DNA of 64,000 nucleotides from Betaproteobacteria bacterium (GCA_947486575.1 CANKUB010000003.1:42019-106018), one strand, 5' to 3'; numbered from the stretch's first letter, positions 31,082-41,910 are shown. Program-made: numbers and translations. Notes: a model not told the origin generated them from the sequence alone.

Positions 31082-31846
31082 ATGTTCAGTCTCAAGGGAA
31101 AAGTTGCACTCATTACCGGTTCCACCAAGGGCATCGGCAAATCGATTGCAGAAGAAATGGCCAATCTCGGCGCGAAGGTGGTGATCTCCAGCCGCAAGGC
31201 GGATGCGTGTGATGCCGTTGCGGCGGAATTCACCGCGCGCGGGCAGGAAGCGCTGGCGGTGCCGTGCAACGTGGGTGATAAGGCAGCGGCGCAAAGCTTG
31301 GTCGATACCGTGATGAAAAAATGGGGGCGTATCGATAGTCTGGTGTGCAATGCCGCATCGAATCCGCACTTCGGCCCGCTGACCACAGCATCGGATGAAG
31401 TGTTCGACAAGATCATGTCCACCAACGTCAAGAGCGTGTTCTGGCTGGCCAACATGGTGCTGCCCGCAATGGGTGAACGTGGCGAAGGCGGCTCGATGAT
31501 CATCATTTCCAGCATCGGCGCGCTGCGCGGCAGTCAAGTGCTGGGCTTGTATGGCACATCGAAGGCGGCAGAGGCAGGCCTTGCCCGCGCGCTGGCCGTG
31601 CAGTGGGGCGAGAAGAACATACGCGTCAATACCATTTCACCGGGGCTGGTAAAAACCGATTTTGCCAAGGCGCTGTGGTCGGACGAAGCGCGGCTTAAGT
31701 CACGCGAAGCATCTACGCCTTTGCGACGTATTGGGCAGCCAAAAGATATCGGCGGTGTGGCGGCGTTCCTGGCTTGCGAGGCGGGAGCGTTTATCACAGG
31801 GCAGATGATTGTTGCGGATGGGGGAGTGACGATTTCTGGGTCGTAA
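31082..31846 (+). CDS. SDR-family oxidoreductase
   Basis: GKVALITGSTKGIGKSIAEEMA, CNAASNPHF, YGTSKAAEAGLARALA. Confidence 0.92.
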   Translation: MFSLKGKVALITGSTKGIGKSIAEEMANLGAKVVISSRKADACDAVAAEFTARGQEALAVPCNVGDKAAAQSLVDTVMKKWGRIDSLVCNAASNPHFGPLTTASDEVFDKIMSTNVKSVFWLANMVLPAMGERGEGGSMIIISSIGALRGSQVLGLYGTSKAAEAGLARALAVQWGEKNIRVNTISPGLVKTDFAKALWSDEARLKSREASTPLRRIGQPKDIGGVAAFLACEAGAFITGQMIVADGGVTISGS

Positions 31847-31896
31847 TAGGCTGAGCGCCAGCCTTGCGCACTTAATGAAAAATTGGACGGAAAAAT

Positions 31897-32871
31897 ATGA
31901 ATGAAAAACGCATTGCGCGTTCTATCGCCTTGTTGGCAATGAGCGCATTCGTGCCGATCGCAACAGCCCAGACCTACCCCACAAAAACGGTACGCCTGGT
32001 GCTGCCATTCGCTGCGGGTAGCGCTGTCGACGTGCTCGCCCGCCACTATGCGCAAAAAATGTCGGAGCAATGGAAGCAGCAAATCGTGGTGGACAACCGT
32101 ACCGGCGCCAATGGCATCATCGGTATGGAATTTACCGCCAAGGCGCCGCCGGATGGTTACACCATCGGCATGGGCAATGTGGCTACGCTGGCGATCAATC
32201 CGCATCTTTACGCCAGGCTGCCGTATGACTCGGTGAAGGACTTCGCGCCGGTGTTGCTGGCTGCTGAGATTAACAACTGTCTGGCGGTGCATCCGTCGGT
32301 GCCGGTAACTAACATCAAAGAATTGATTGCTTTTGCCAAGGCACGCCCTGGGCAATTGAATTATGCGTCGGGCGGTGTCGGCAGTGCGCAGCATATTCCA
32401 ATGGAAATGTTGAAGGCAATGACCGGCATCAATGTGCTGCACGTGCCCTACAAAGGGCTGGCGGCGGCGTTTAACGACACCTTGGCAGGGCAGATTCCGA
32501 TGATGATTCCCGGGCTGGCAACGGCACTGCCGCATGCCAACAGCAGCAAGTTGCGCATACTGGCGACCACGGGAGCGAAACGCGCGGCGGCGACGCCGCA
32601 GATTCCGAGCATCGCCGAATCCGGTGTGCCCGGCTACGACTTCGATTCATGGACGGGCTTTTTGCTGCCCGCGGGCACGGCGGCAGACTTGGTCTCGCGC
32701 GTGAACGCGGAGACGTTACGCGTGACGCGTTTGCCGGAGACCAAGGATCGTTTATCGGCGTTGGGCTTTGCGTTGATCGGCAGCACGCCTGCGGAGTTTG
32801 GCGAATACATCCGTGCGAATATTGCGCGCATCGGGCCAGTGGTGAAGGCCGCCGGTATCAAGCCGGAGTAA
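31897..32871 (+). CDS. Bug/TctC-family solute-binding protein
   Basis: YPTKTVRLVLPFAAGSAVDVLAR, VDNRTGANGIIGME. Confidence 0.92.
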   Translation: MNEKRIARSIALLAMSAFVPIATAQTYPTKTVRLVLPFAAGSAVDVLARHYAQKMSEQWKQQIVVDNRTGANGIIGMEFTAKAPPDGYTIGMGNVATLAINPHLYARLPYDSVKDFAPVLLAAEINNCLAVHPSVPVTNIKELIAFAKARPGQLNYASGGVGSAQHIPMEMLKAMTGINVLHVPYKGLAAAFNDTLAGQIPMMIPGLATALPHANSSKLRILATTGAKRAAATPQIPSIAESGVPGYDFDSWTGFLLPAGTAADLVSRVNAETLRVTRLPETKDRLSALGFALIGSTPAEFGEYIRANIARIGPVVKAAGIKPE

Positions 32872-32872
32872 T

Positions 32873-34087
32873 ATGCAAAAACAACACCGCAATGTTTTAG
32901 TTCTTTCCGCCTGTCAGGCCACGCTGCAAACCGGCGGCGTGACGCTGGTATTGATTACCGGATTGTCGGGCGTTGCACTGGCACCGAACGCGGCGTTTGC
33001 AACGGTGCCGCTCACGTGCTACGTCATCGGCTCGGCGCTCACCACGTATCCGGCGTCGATGCTGATGAAATCCGTCGGACGGCGCAGCGGCTTTCAGACG
33101 GGCACAGGCATCGGTATGTGTGGCGCGGGCTTGTGCGGGCTTGCGCTGTACCTGGCGAATTTCTGGCTGCTGTGTTTCGGCATGATGATCATGGGCAGCT
33201 ACACGGCGTTCGGTAAGTACTACCGTTTTGCGGCGGCGGACGTGGCAGATTCAGGCTTTCGCGCCAAGGCGATTTCACTCACGCTGGCTGGCGGCATCGT
33301 CGGCGGCTTTGTCGCGCCGGAGATGGCCAAGCGCACCAAGGATCTATTCGCCGACCATATGTTTTTGGGTTCCTATCTGTCGCTGATGGCAGTGTGCGTG
33401 GTGGCCGCGCTGCTACTCACGCAACTGGATATTCCGCAGCTTTCGGAAAAAGAGCGCAATGAAGGCGGCCGCCCGATGCGTGAAATCATGCGCCAGCCAG
33501 TGTTTATTGTGGCGGCGCTGGCCGGGGCGTTGTCGTATGGCATCATGAACTTATTTATGACATCAACACCGCTGGCCATGCGCGCGCACGATCACCATTT
33601 TAATTCGGCCGCCTTTGTGCTGGAGTGGCATGTACTGGGCATGTATGGGCCGTCGTTTTTTACCGGCTCGCTGATTCAGAAATTCGGCGTGCTGAAAGTC
33701 ATCCTGGCAGGCATTGTGCTGTTGTTCGGGGCAGTGCTGTGCGCGCTGGCGGGTACCGGCGTGATCAATTTCTGGCTGGCGCTGTTTGTGCTGGGCGTCG
33801 GCTGGAATTTCATGTACGTAGGCGGCTCGACGTTGCTGACGGAATGCCACACGCCCGCCGAGCGCGCAAAAACGCAGGCGGCAAATGACCTGATGGTGTT
33901 TTGCACCATGGCGGTTTCGTCAATGTCGTCGGGCCTGCTGCTTAACGTGAGCGGCTGGCATGCGGTGAATTACGGCACGATTCCGTTTTTGCTGCTGGCG
34001 CTGGGCGCAACCTCGTGGCTTGTTTGGCTGCGGCGGCATGGCAATTCCGGCGTGGCGCCATTGGCTCAGAGAGCGACTCGAGCTTAA
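32873..34087 (+). CDS. MFS transporter
   Basis: About 12 TM segments. Confidence 0.85.
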   Translation: MQKQHRNVLVLSACQATLQTGGVTLVLITGLSGVALAPNAAFATVPLTCYVIGSALTTYPASMLMKSVGRRSGFQTGTGIGMCGAGLCGLALYLANFWLLCFGMMIMGSYTAFGKYYRFAAADVADSGFRAKAISLTLAGGIVGGFVAPEMAKRTKDLFADHMFLGSYLSLMAVCVVAALLLTQLDIPQLSEKERNEGGRPMREIMRQPVFIVAALAGALSYGIMNLFMTSTPLAMRAHDHHFNSAAFVLEWHVLGMYGPSFFTGSLIQKFGVLKVILAGIVLLFGAVLCALAGTGVINFWLALFVLGVGWNFMYVGGSTLLTECHTPAERAKTQAANDLMVFCTMAVSSMSSGLLLNVSGWHAVNYGTIPFLLLALGATSWLVWLRRHGNSGVAPLAQRATRA

Positions 34088-34293
34088 TCTTGTAACGAAT
34101 TATTGCCGTTTTTCGGGGCGCGGTTCGTAAGCATCTGTTTTATATGGTTAATTTAATCACCATTGCCGGGCAGCAAGAGTTTGTAGCCGCCAACATGGAA
34201 CCGCCAGGATGGAACCACGTTGAGGGTTCATTGCCCAAGGCAGTGTGGGCATTAAAGGTGTTCCACAATCACAATACGAATAAAGGAATAACC

Positions 34294-34896
34294 ATGATTA
34301 GAAAATTGGCGGTAATGTTGGGTGCGGTGACTTTAATGGCAGCGGGCGCGGCATTTGCCCAGACGGCGCCCGATGCGCTGGTCAAGAGCACGGTCGATGA
34401 GGTATTGAGTGTCATCAAGGCCAACAAGGACCGGCGCGTACTGGCCAATGTGGTTGACACGAAGGTGTTGCCTAATTTTGATTTTCAGGCGATGACCCGC
34501 ATGGCAGTGGGCCGCTCCTGGCGCGACGCCTCGCCTTCGCAGCAGCAGTCGCTGGAAAAAGCGTTTCGTGCGCTGCTGGTGACCACCTACACCACCGCGT
34601 TGACGCAGTCGTCCGGCGCAGATCAAACGGTGGATGTACGGCCGGTGGCGGTGAAACCGGCGGATGACGATGTGACGGTGAAAACCATGGTGAAAGATGC
34701 CACGCGCACGCCCTTCGCCGTCGATTATCGTCTGGCCAAATCAGCGAACGGCTGGAAGGTCTACGACGTGGTGGTGGAGAACCTGAGCCTGGTGACCAAC
34801 TACCGCAGCTCGTTTAACAGCGAAATAAGCCGATCAGGCATTGATGGTTTGATCAAGGCGCTGGAAGCGAAGAACAAGCAAAACGCACAGAGTTGA
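34294..34896 (+). CDS. MlaC/Ttg2D-family phospholipid-binding protein
   Basis: Signal peptide; LVKSTVDEVLSVIKANKD, VLPNFDFQAMTRMAVGRSWRDASPSQQQSLEKAFRALLVTTYTTAL. Confidence 0.88.
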   Translation: MIRKLAVMLGAVTLMAAGAAFAQTAPDALVKSTVDEVLSVIKANKDRRVLANVVDTKVLPNFDFQAMTRMAVGRSWRDASPSQQQSLEKAFRALLVTTYTTALTQSSGADQTVDVRPVAVKPADDDVTVKTMVKDATRTPFAVDYRLAKSANGWKVYDVVVENLSLVTNYRSSFNSEISRSGIDGLIKALEAKNKQNAQS

Positions 34897-35080
34897 CCGG
34901 TCGCAGTTGCGGCCCTCTGACAAGCGGCAAATGCGTGCAGTCGGCACACGCAGGCCGCTTCGGCGATAATATCGGCTGGCGAAATCGCGGTGATTCGTCG
35001 CTGTGGTGCGCGCAGTGGTACGCAGCGCTACATTAAGCGATTTTCAGTCCTTATTACTGCGGCATGTTACGGATATAGAT

Positions 35081-36136
35081 GTGAAAAAGCACCTTAAATC
35101 AATTACTTCCAAGAGCCTTACCTACCGCGACGCCGGTGTCGACATCGACGCTGGCGATAGCCTTGTTGAAAACATCAAGCCGTATGCCAAACGCACCCTG
35201 CGGCCCGGCGTGATGGCGGGTATCGGCGGCTTTGGCGCGTTGTTTCGCCTGCCGCGTGGCTACAAGGAGCCAGTTCTGGTATCCGGCACCGATGGCGTAG
35301 GCACCAAACTCAAACTGGCGTTTGAATTGAAGCGTCACGATACCGTCGGCATCGATCTGGTGGCGATGAGCGTGAACGACATTCTCACGCTGGGTGCGGA
35401 ACCATTGTTTTTTCTGGATTACTATGCCTGCGGCAAGCTGGATGTGAGATCGGCAACGCAAGTGGTCAAAGGCATTGCGGCAGGTTGCGAGCAGGCGGGC
35501 TGCGCGCTGATCGGCGGCGAAACGGCCGAAATGCCGGGCATGTATCCGACGGGCGAATACGATCTCGCGGGTTTTGCTGTGGGCGTGGTGGAAAAATCCA
35601 AAATCATCAACGGCAAAAGCATCAAACCCGGCGACGTGATTTTGGGTTTGGCGAGCAACGGTGCGCACTCCAATGGCTATTCACTGATTCGCAAGATCAT
35701 CACTACCCAGCGCATTAATTTATCCAGCAAGCTTGGCGGCAAACCCCTGAAGGATTTGATTCTAGCGCCCACGCGCATCTACGTGAAGCCCGTGCTGGCG
35801 CTGGCAAAAAAAGTGCAGTTGAAGGGGCTGGCGCACATCACCGGTGGCGGCTTGGTGGAAAATATTCCGCGCGTATTATCAGCGGGTTTGAGCGCACGCA
35901 TCGACCGTAGCGCATGGCCCATGCCGCCACTGTTTGGCTGGCTGCAACAGCAAGGCAACGTGGCCGATAGCGAAATGCATCGCGTGTTCAATTGCGGCAT
36001 CGGCATGATCATCGTCGTCAACGCAGGTGATGCGGCAAAAGCGCAGGCGATGCTCACGCGCGCGGGTGAACGCGTGTGGCAAATCGGCGAAGTAGTGCGC
36101 CGCAAACGGGGCAGCCCGCAAACGGTCGTTGTCTGA
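35081..36136 (+). CDS. purM: Phosphoribosylformylglycinamidine cyclo-ligase
   Basis: [43 protein letters not shown]; probable GTG start 35081. Confidence 0.95.
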   Translation: MKKHLKSITSKSLTYRDAGVDIDAGDSLVENIKPYAKRTLRPGVMAGIGGFGALFRLPRGYKEPVLVSGTDGVGTKLKLAFELKRHDTVGIDLVAMSVNDILTLGAEPLFFLDYYACGKLDVRSATQVVKGIAAGCEQAGCALIGGETAEMPGMYPTGEYDLAGFAVGVVEKSKIINGKSIKPGDVILGLASNGAHSNGYSLIRKIITTQRINLSSKLGGKPLKDLILAPTRIYVKPVLALAKKVQLKGLAHITGGGLVENIPRVLSAGLSARIDRSAWPMPPLFGWLQQQGNVADSEMHRVFNCGIGMIIVVNAGDAAKAQAMLTRAGERVWQIGEVVRRKRGSPQTVVV

Positions 36137-36150
36137 CGCTCGGCGCACGC

Positions 36151-36795
36151 ATGAAGCGCATCGTCATCCTGATTTCCGGCCGGGGTTCGAACATGGAGGC
36201 GATTCTCAATGCGCGCCTGCCGGTGCAGATCGCAGCAGTGATCAGCAACGAGCCTACGGCAAAGGGTTTAGCCACGGCACAAAGCCACAACATCCCCACC
36301 GCCGTGGTGCCGCACCGCGCGTTTACCGACCGCGAGACGTTTGACGCCGCACTGGCGATGGAGATCAATCGCTATCAGGCGAACTTGATCGTGCTGGCTG
36401 GTTTTATGCGGGTGTTAACCGAAGAATTCGTGGTGCGTTATTTGGGCCGTATGATTAATATTCATCCCTCACTGTTGCCGTCGTTCACCGGCCTGCACAC
36501 GCACCAGCGCGCGCTTGAGGCTGGCGTGCGCTTGCACGGCTGCACCGTGCATTTTGTAACGCCGGGCCTGGACAGCGGACCGATTATTGCGCAGGCCGCT
36601 GTGCCAGTGCTTGCGGATGACACTGAAGACACGCTCGCTGGACGTGTGTTGGCCGAAGAACATCGTATTTACCCGCAGGCGATTCGCTGGCTGTGCGAAG
36701 GGCGGGTGAAACTCGCTGATGACACTGTCGTCTATGCCGATGTGGCAACGGCACGCGGCACGCTGATTTCACCCGCATTCGATGACCATCTGTAA
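36151..36795 (+). CDS. purN: Phosphoribosylglycinamide formyltransferase
   Basis: MKRIVILISGRGSNMEAIL, INIHPSLLPSFTGLHTHQRALEAGVRLHGCTVHFV. Confidence 0.95.
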   Translation: MKRIVILISGRGSNMEAILNARLPVQIAAVISNEPTAKGLATAQSHNIPTAVVPHRAFTDRETFDAALAMEINRYQANLIVLAGFMRVLTEEFVVRYLGRMINIHPSLLPSFTGLHTHQRALEAGVRLHGCTVHFVTPGLDSGPIIAQAAVPVLADDTEDTLAGRVLAEEHRIYPQAIRWLCEGRVKLADDTVVYADVATARGTLISPAFDDHL

Positions 36796-36823
36796 CTATA
36801 TGTTTTTAAATATTTTTATTTTA
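36792..36823 (-). repeat. AT-rich dispersed element over purN stop
   Basis: rc: taaaataaaaatatttaaaaacatatagttac. Confidence 0.7.
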
Positions 36824-36842
36824 TTGCCGATGGCTTAGCGCA

Positions 36843-37904
36843 ATGAAACGCACACGAAGCTCGTCGCTGCTGGCTGCCATGACTCTGTCGGTGCTGGCGC
36901 ACGCCGTTACCTTGTCCGGCGGCTGGCTGTCGTTGCCGTCTGAACAAACGCGCGCTGATCCGACGCCTTTGCTCGCGCGGCTGCAACCGGCTGCACCCGC
37001 TGCAATTATAAAGCCCGCCGTGAAACGCGCTCCGGTCATCAAACCGGTGTCTGTCGCTGCCGCACCGTCACTCGTCAAAACCGATGCACTCGCGCCGTGG
37101 GCGCAACCGCTTGCCATTGCGCAAGCGCCTGAGCCTGCATCACCAGAAGTAGTAACTGCACAACCCGAACCGCTGCCTGAGCCGGTAGTCGTCGCCAAAG
37201 CTGTGCCCTCAACCTTTGCACCTGAGCCCGCTTTGATTAAAACGTTGCCCAAGCGCGGACGTATTACGTACGCACTGAATTATTATCTGAGCAGCTTGCC
37301 GACGACCATAGGCCGCACCATTCAAACGTGGGAGGCGGCCGATAACACCTACAAGCTCGACAGCCTTTCTGAAACCGTCGGTCTTGCGCGATTGACGCGC
37401 TTTGGCCCGCGCGTTTATCACAGCAGCGGCGCTGTCACCGCGCGCGGTTTGCTGCCCAAAAGTTTTACCTCCAGGGTTGTGGTCAGCGGCAATGCCGACG
37501 ATTCCGCAGCGCAGTTTGATTGGGATAAAAACACACTGCAGTTTGGCCGTGCCACGGATAGAAAGGATTCGGCATTGCCCACCGGCGCACAGGATTTATT
37601 GAGTTTTATGTATCAACTGTCGCTCGCTCCCCCGCCACGGGGCCGCGTGCAAATGCCGGTAACCAACGGCGTGCGTTTTGAAAGCTACGAACTGGGGGTG
37701 TTCGACGAAGAAACCATCGAAACGCCGCTCGGCAATCTGCGCACACTGCCGGTAAAGCAGGTGCGTCAAGCTGGCAGCGAAAGCATCGAAGTGTGGCTCG
37801 CCGCCGACTACCATTACCTGCCCGTGCGTATCCGCTTTATCGGGCGCGATGGCTCACCCGGCGGCGAACAGGTCGCCACCGAAATCAGCGTTGGTGAAAA
37901 ATAG
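36843..37904 (+). CDS. DUF3108 domain protein with Pro/Ala-rich N-terminal region
   Basis: GRITYALNYYLSSLPTTIGRTIQTWEAADNTYKLDSLSETVGLA..; position between purN and rsmB. Confidence 0.75.
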   Translation: MKRTRSSSLLAAMTLSVLAHAVTLSGGWLSLPSEQTRADPTPLLARLQPAAPAAIIKPAVKRAPVIKPVSVAAAPSLVKTDALAPWAQPLAIAQAPEPASPEVVTAQPEPLPEPVVVAKAVPSTFAPEPALIKTLPKRGRITYALNYYLSSLPTTIGRTIQTWEAADNTYKLDSLSETVGLARLTRFGPRVYHSSGAVTARGLLPKSFTSRVVVSGNADDSAAQFDWDKNTLQFGRATDRKDSALPTGAQDLLSFMYQLSLAPPPRGRVQMPVTNGVRFESYELGVFDEETIETPLGNLRTLPVKQVRQAGSESIEVWLAADYHYLPVRIRFIGRDGSPGGEQVATEISVGEK

Positions 37905-37937
37905 CCGCTCCATTGTCTTACCCTTGCATCGCACCCA

Positions 37938-39197
37938 TTGAAAATATCCGTCCCGCAGTTTGAACACGCTGTCACCGCGCTCGTCGCCGTGTTGCGTTTT
38001 GATTTTCCCGCAGATTCCATACTCAGCCGCTATTTTCGTGAGCATCGCGAGATCGGCCCGGCAGATCGCACATTTATTGCGGAAGCTGTCTACGGCGTAC
38101 TGCGCAAAAAACGGCTGCTGGATCATGTCACCACCGAAGGCCGTGCGCGCGAATTGTTGCTCGCATGGTTAACGCGTGTGCAGGGTCTCAACGCGCGTGA
38201 ACTCGAACCGGTACTGCGGCGCAGCGACGTTGAAACAGTGGCCGCGATCAAGGCTGCACCTGCGGATAACCTGCCGCTGGCGGTGCAAGCCGAATTACCC
38301 GACTGGGTGGTCGAAAATCTCTTAACCTATTGTTTAGAATCAGATATTTTAACAATGGGCAAAAGCCTCAGCGAGCCCGCGCCGCTGGATCTGCGGGTCA
38401 ACACACTGCGCGCGAAACGCGATGACGTCATTGAAAAACTCGCGGCAGATGGCCTGACCGCAACGCCTACGCCGTATGCGCCCAACGGCCTGCGCCTCAG
38501 CGGACGGCCATCGATAAATCGCCTGCCGCTGTTTCTTGATGGCACGCTGGAAGTGCAGGACGAAGGCAGCCAGTTGCTGTGCAGCTTGCTCGCCCCCTCG
38601 CGCCACGATCTCACCATCGATTTTTGCGCCGGCGCTGGCGGCAAAACACTGGCGCTAGGCGCGATCATGCACAATCGTGGGCGACTGTATGCGTTTGATG
38701 TTTCTGCAGCGCGGCTGAAAAAATTGCAGCCCCGCCTCGCGCGCAGCGGGCTATCCAATGTGCATCCGCAAACCATCGCCAGCGAAAACGATATCCGCGT
38801 AAAACGGCTAACAGGCAAAGCGGATCGTGTGTTGATCGACGCGCCGTGCAGCGGCCTCGGCACCCTTCGCCGCAACCCGGATTTGAAGTGGCGCCAATCG
38901 CCCGAAAGCGTGGCCCAGCTAGCGCGCAAACAAGCGTCGATATTACGCGCCGCAGCAGCGATGGTAAAACCCGGCGGACGTGTAGTCTACGCCACATGCA
39001 GCCTGCTGCACGATGAAAACGAAGCCATCGTCGAAGCGTTTCTCGCAGCGAATCCTGCGTTCAATTTGGTGGATTGCGATAGCGTTTTTGAGCAACAGAA
39101 AATTGACTTGCGCACCGGCAAGTATTTAAAGCTCACGCCGCATCAACACGGCACCGATGGATTTTTTGGCGCGGTGCTAGAATATTCTGCATCGTAA
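37938..39197 (+). CDS. RsmB/NOP-family rRNA (cytosine-C5) methyltransferase
   Basis: DFCAGAGGKTLALGAIM, VLIDAPCSGLGTLRRNPDLKWR, VYATCSLLHDENE. Confidence 0.93.
   Translation: MKISVPQFEHAVTALVAVLRFDFPADSILSRYFREHREIGPADRTFIAEAVYGVLRKKRLLDHVTTEGRARELLLAWLTRVQGLNARELEPVLRRSDVETVAAIKAAPADNLPLAVQAELPDWVVENLLTYCLESDILTMGKSLSEPAPLDLRVNTLRAKRDDVIEKLAADGLTATPTPYAPNGLRLSGRPSINRLPLFLDGTLEVQDEGSQLLCSLLAPSRHDLTIDFCAGAGGKTLALGAIMHNRGRLYAFDVSAARLKKLQPRLARSGLSNVHPQTIASENDIRVKRLTGKADRVLIDAPCSGLGTLRRNPDLKWRQSPESVAQLARKQASILRAAAAMVKPGGRVVYATCSLLHDENEAIVEAFLAANPAFNLVDCDSVFEQQKIDLRTGKYLKLTPHQHGTDGFFGAVLEYSAS
38322..38353 (-). repeat. AT-rich dispersed element inside the rsmB-like CDS
   Basis: rc: gttaaaatatctgattctaaacaataggttaa. 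Confidence 0.6.
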
Positions 39198-39209
39198 TCA
39201 CCGCCGTCG

Positions 39210-40511
39210 GTGCCAATCCGCGTGCTCAGCACACCCCCACTACCCAATCTGCTGACCAACCTTTGGGTTGATCTGCACAACGTCTCTTTCTTGTGGCAGG
39301 CCGCTGCAGCAGCCGTGAGTTTGTTGCTGGCGTGGCTTGCGGGCAAGCTCTTGCACCCGCGCATTGCATCAATGGAAAACTCACCTGCCGTCGGGCGCGA
39401 ACTGCTGACGGCGATTCAGTTTCCGCTGATGGCTGTGTTGCTGGTGTTGATAGCGCGCGCGGTGATGGGTGGTACCGGTTTGACCTTGCTGGATTTGATG
39501 GTGGCGCTGTTGACGGCTGCGATCATGATTCGTCTGGCCGTGGTGATGCTGCGGCAGGTGTTTGCGCCCAGTGGCTGGCGCGACACTTTGATACGCTTGA
39601 TTGCCACGCTGGTGTGGATCGGTTTTGCGCTGTACGTCACTGCGCTGTTGCCGGATTTACTGAAGTTTTTCGATGGCCTCGGCTTTTCGGTGGGCAAGCA
39701 GCGCATCTCGATACTGTTGATTTTGCAGGGCCTGTTGTCGGTACTGGCAACGCTGCTGATCGCACTGTGGCTGGGGCGGTTGATCGAAACGCGCGCAATG
39801 GCGGCTACCGACTTGGATGTGAATCTGCGCGTGATGATTTCCAAGCTCGCGCAAGCGTTGCTGGTGCTGGCAGCGATTTTATTTGCGCTGCCTGCGGTGG
39901 GCATTGATCTCACGGTGTTGAGTGTGTTCGGCGGCGCGCTCGGTGTGGGGCTTGGTTTTGGCCTGCAAAAAATTGCCAGCAATTACATCAGCGGGTTTAT
40001 TATTCTGATGGATCGATCGGTATCGCTCGGCGATCTGGTGACTATTGATTCTCACACCGGACAACTCACCAAGATGACGGCGCGTTATGTGGTGGTGCGC
40101 AGTCTCACGGGTACCGAATCGATTATTCCGAATGACACGCTGATTACGTCCACCGTCGTCAATCAGTCGTACACCGACAAGCGGGTGCGTCAATCGATCA
40201 ACATACAGGTGGGCTACGACAGCGACCTTGAACTGGCCATGCGTTTGATGGAAGAGGCTGCGGTGCGTCAGCCACGCATTCTCAAGGAGCCCGCACCCAA
40301 AGCACTGCTGCTGCGCTTTGCCGACAGTGGCGTGGAGCTTGAATTGGGCTTTTGGGTGGACGATCCTCAGGCCGGTACGCTTCGGCTTAAGTCCGATTTG
40401 CAACTGGAAATCTGGCAGGCATTTCGCCAGCAGCAGATCGAGATTCCTTACCCGCAGCGCGTGGTGCGTATGGCGGATCACGTCCCGGCGACGGCGGCAT
40501 CCGCCATATAG
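39210..40511 (+). CDS. MscS-family mechanosensitive channel
   Basis: GGALGVGLGFGLQKIASNYISGFIILMDRSVSLGDLVTI. Confidence 0.93.
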   Translation: MPIRVLSTPPLPNLLTNLWVDLHNVSFLWQAAAAAVSLLLAWLAGKLLHPRIASMENSPAVGRELLTAIQFPLMAVLLVLIARAVMGGTGLTLLDLMVALLTAAIMIRLAVVMLRQVFAPSGWRDTLIRLIATLVWIGFALYVTALLPDLLKFFDGLGFSVGKQRISILLILQGLLSVLATLLIALWLGRLIETRAMAATDLDVNLRVMISKLAQALLVLAAILFALPAVGIDLTVLSVFGGALGVGLGFGLQKIASNYISGFIILMDRSVSLGDLVTIDSHTGQLTKMTARYVVVRSLTGTESIIPNDTLITSTVVNQSYTDKRVRQSINIQVGYDSDLELAMRLMEEAAVRQPRILKEPAPKALLLRFADSGVELELGFWVDDPQAGTLRLKSDLQLEIWQAFRQQQIEIPYPQRVVRMADHVPATAASAI

Positions 40512-40512
40512 A

Positions 40513-40541
40513 GAAATTGTTCAATAAAATCAATGGGTTAA
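40513..40541 (+). repeat. AT-rich dispersed element after mscS
   Basis: gaaattgttcaataaaatcaatgggttaa. Confidence 0.6.
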
Positions 40542-40643
40542 TTTACCTCTTTCAAGGGGGAAGCTGGCAACCAAAAATCACTACCCGACCCACTTGAACT
40601 TCGGTAGACTCCGCCGATATAGAGGTTGTAAACGAGGAAAATT

Positions 40644-41807
40644 ATGTACACAGGATTACTTGATCTGCCGTGGTGGGGTTACATACTAGCCACGCTGGGT
40701 TTGACCCACATCACCATCGCTGCGGTGACAATTTATCTGCATCGCCATTCGGCGCATCGAGCGTTGGATTTGCACCCCATTGTCAGCCACTTTTTCCGCT
40801 TCTGGCTGTGGTCTACTACGGGCATGACTACCAAAGCATGGACGGCCATTCATCGTAAACATCATGCTAAATGCGAAACTGTTGAAGATCCTCACAGCCC
40901 GCAGATATTCGGCATCAATAAAGTGCTGATGACGGGAGCGGAGCTATATCGCTCTGAGGGCGCCAACAAGGAGACGCTGGAGCACTATGGCCATGGCACT
41001 CCGGACGATTGGCTGGAAAGAAATGTTTACGGCGTGCATGACCGCATAGGGATCGGCTCAATGCTGGTGCTGGACGTGATTCTGTTTGGCCCGATCGGCA
41101 TAACCATCTGGGCCGTGCAAATGATGTGGATACCGTTTTTGGCTGCGGGCGTGATCAACGGCATTGGCCACTGGTGGGGCTATCGCAATTTTCAATCTGA
41201 GGATGCCAGCACCAATGTCTTTCCGTGGGGCATTTTGATCGGCGGTGAAGAGCTGCACAATAACCATCACGCTTATGCCACGTCGGCGAAGTTATCGAAC
41301 CGCTGGTATGAATTCGATATCGGCTGGATGTATATACGCATACTCGAAATAATGGGCTTGGCCACAGTGAAAAAAGTTGCACCCGTGGTGAAGCTTAATG
41401 CGGGCAAGGCGCAATGTGATTTTGATACGCTTCAAGCGGTAATCACACACCGCTACGATGTGGTGACGCGTTATGCGCGCTCGCTGCGCGACACCTGCAC
41501 GGCTGAGATGCAGGCATTGAAAGCACGCGCAGTCAGTGTAGACGGCGCACGGCTAAAGCGCTGGCTGAACATTGATGCCGCCGCGCTGCCCGAAAAAGAA
41601 CTCGCCGAACGCGCGCAGGTTATCAGCCAGAGCACGGTGCTTAACACCGTGTATACCATGCGCGACGATCTCGCCAGCGTGTGGCAGCGCTCCACCGCCA
41701 GCAAAGAGCAATTGGTCAGCAAGCTTGAAGACTGGTGTCATCGCGCTGATACCAGTGGTATCGTACCGTTGCAGGAGTTCTCGAAGCGCTTACGCTGCTA
41801 CGCCTGA
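40644..41807 (+). CDS. Fatty acid desaturase (delta-9-like)
   Basis: YLHRHSAHRALDLHP, AIHRKHHAKCE, GGEELHNNHHAYATSAKLS histidine boxes. Confidence 0.92.
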   Translation: MYTGLLDLPWWGYILATLGLTHITIAAVTIYLHRHSAHRALDLHPIVSHFFRFWLWSTTGMTTKAWTAIHRKHHAKCETVEDPHSPQIFGINKVLMTGAELYRSEGANKETLEHYGHGTPDDWLERNVYGVHDRIGIGSMLVLDVILFGPIGITIWAVQMMWIPFLAAGVINGIGHWWGYRNFQSEDASTNVFPWGILIGGEELHNNHHAYATSAKLSNRWYEFDIGWMYIRILEIMGLATVKKVAPVVKLNAGKAQCDFDTLQAVITHRYDVVTRYARSLRDTCTAEMQALKARAVSVDGARLKRWLNIDAAALPEKELAERAQVISQSTVLNTVYTMRDDLASVWQRSTASKEQLVSKLEDWCHRADTSGIVPLQEFSKRLRCYA

Positions 41808-41878
41808 AAAAGTGCCGTGCGGTCAACTCTGCGAGTTTGTTGCAGGAGTTCTCGAAGCGCTTACGCTGCTACGCCTGA
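41768..41878. repeat. 40-bp direct repeat (period 71 bp) at the 3' end of the desaturase
   Basis: gttgcaggagttctcgaagcgcttacgctgctacgcctga at 41768-41807 and 41839-41878. Confidence 0.92.
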
Positions 41879-41910
41879 TCGTAATTATTCGTAATTATTG
41901 CCCCATAAAA

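Noticed and set aside
34085-34110. gtaacgaattattgccgttttt as another AT-rich element copy
   Set aside because: Only the GTAAC and spacing partly match; too degenerate to count. The same applies to 41881-41900, 48490-48510 and 58085-58100.
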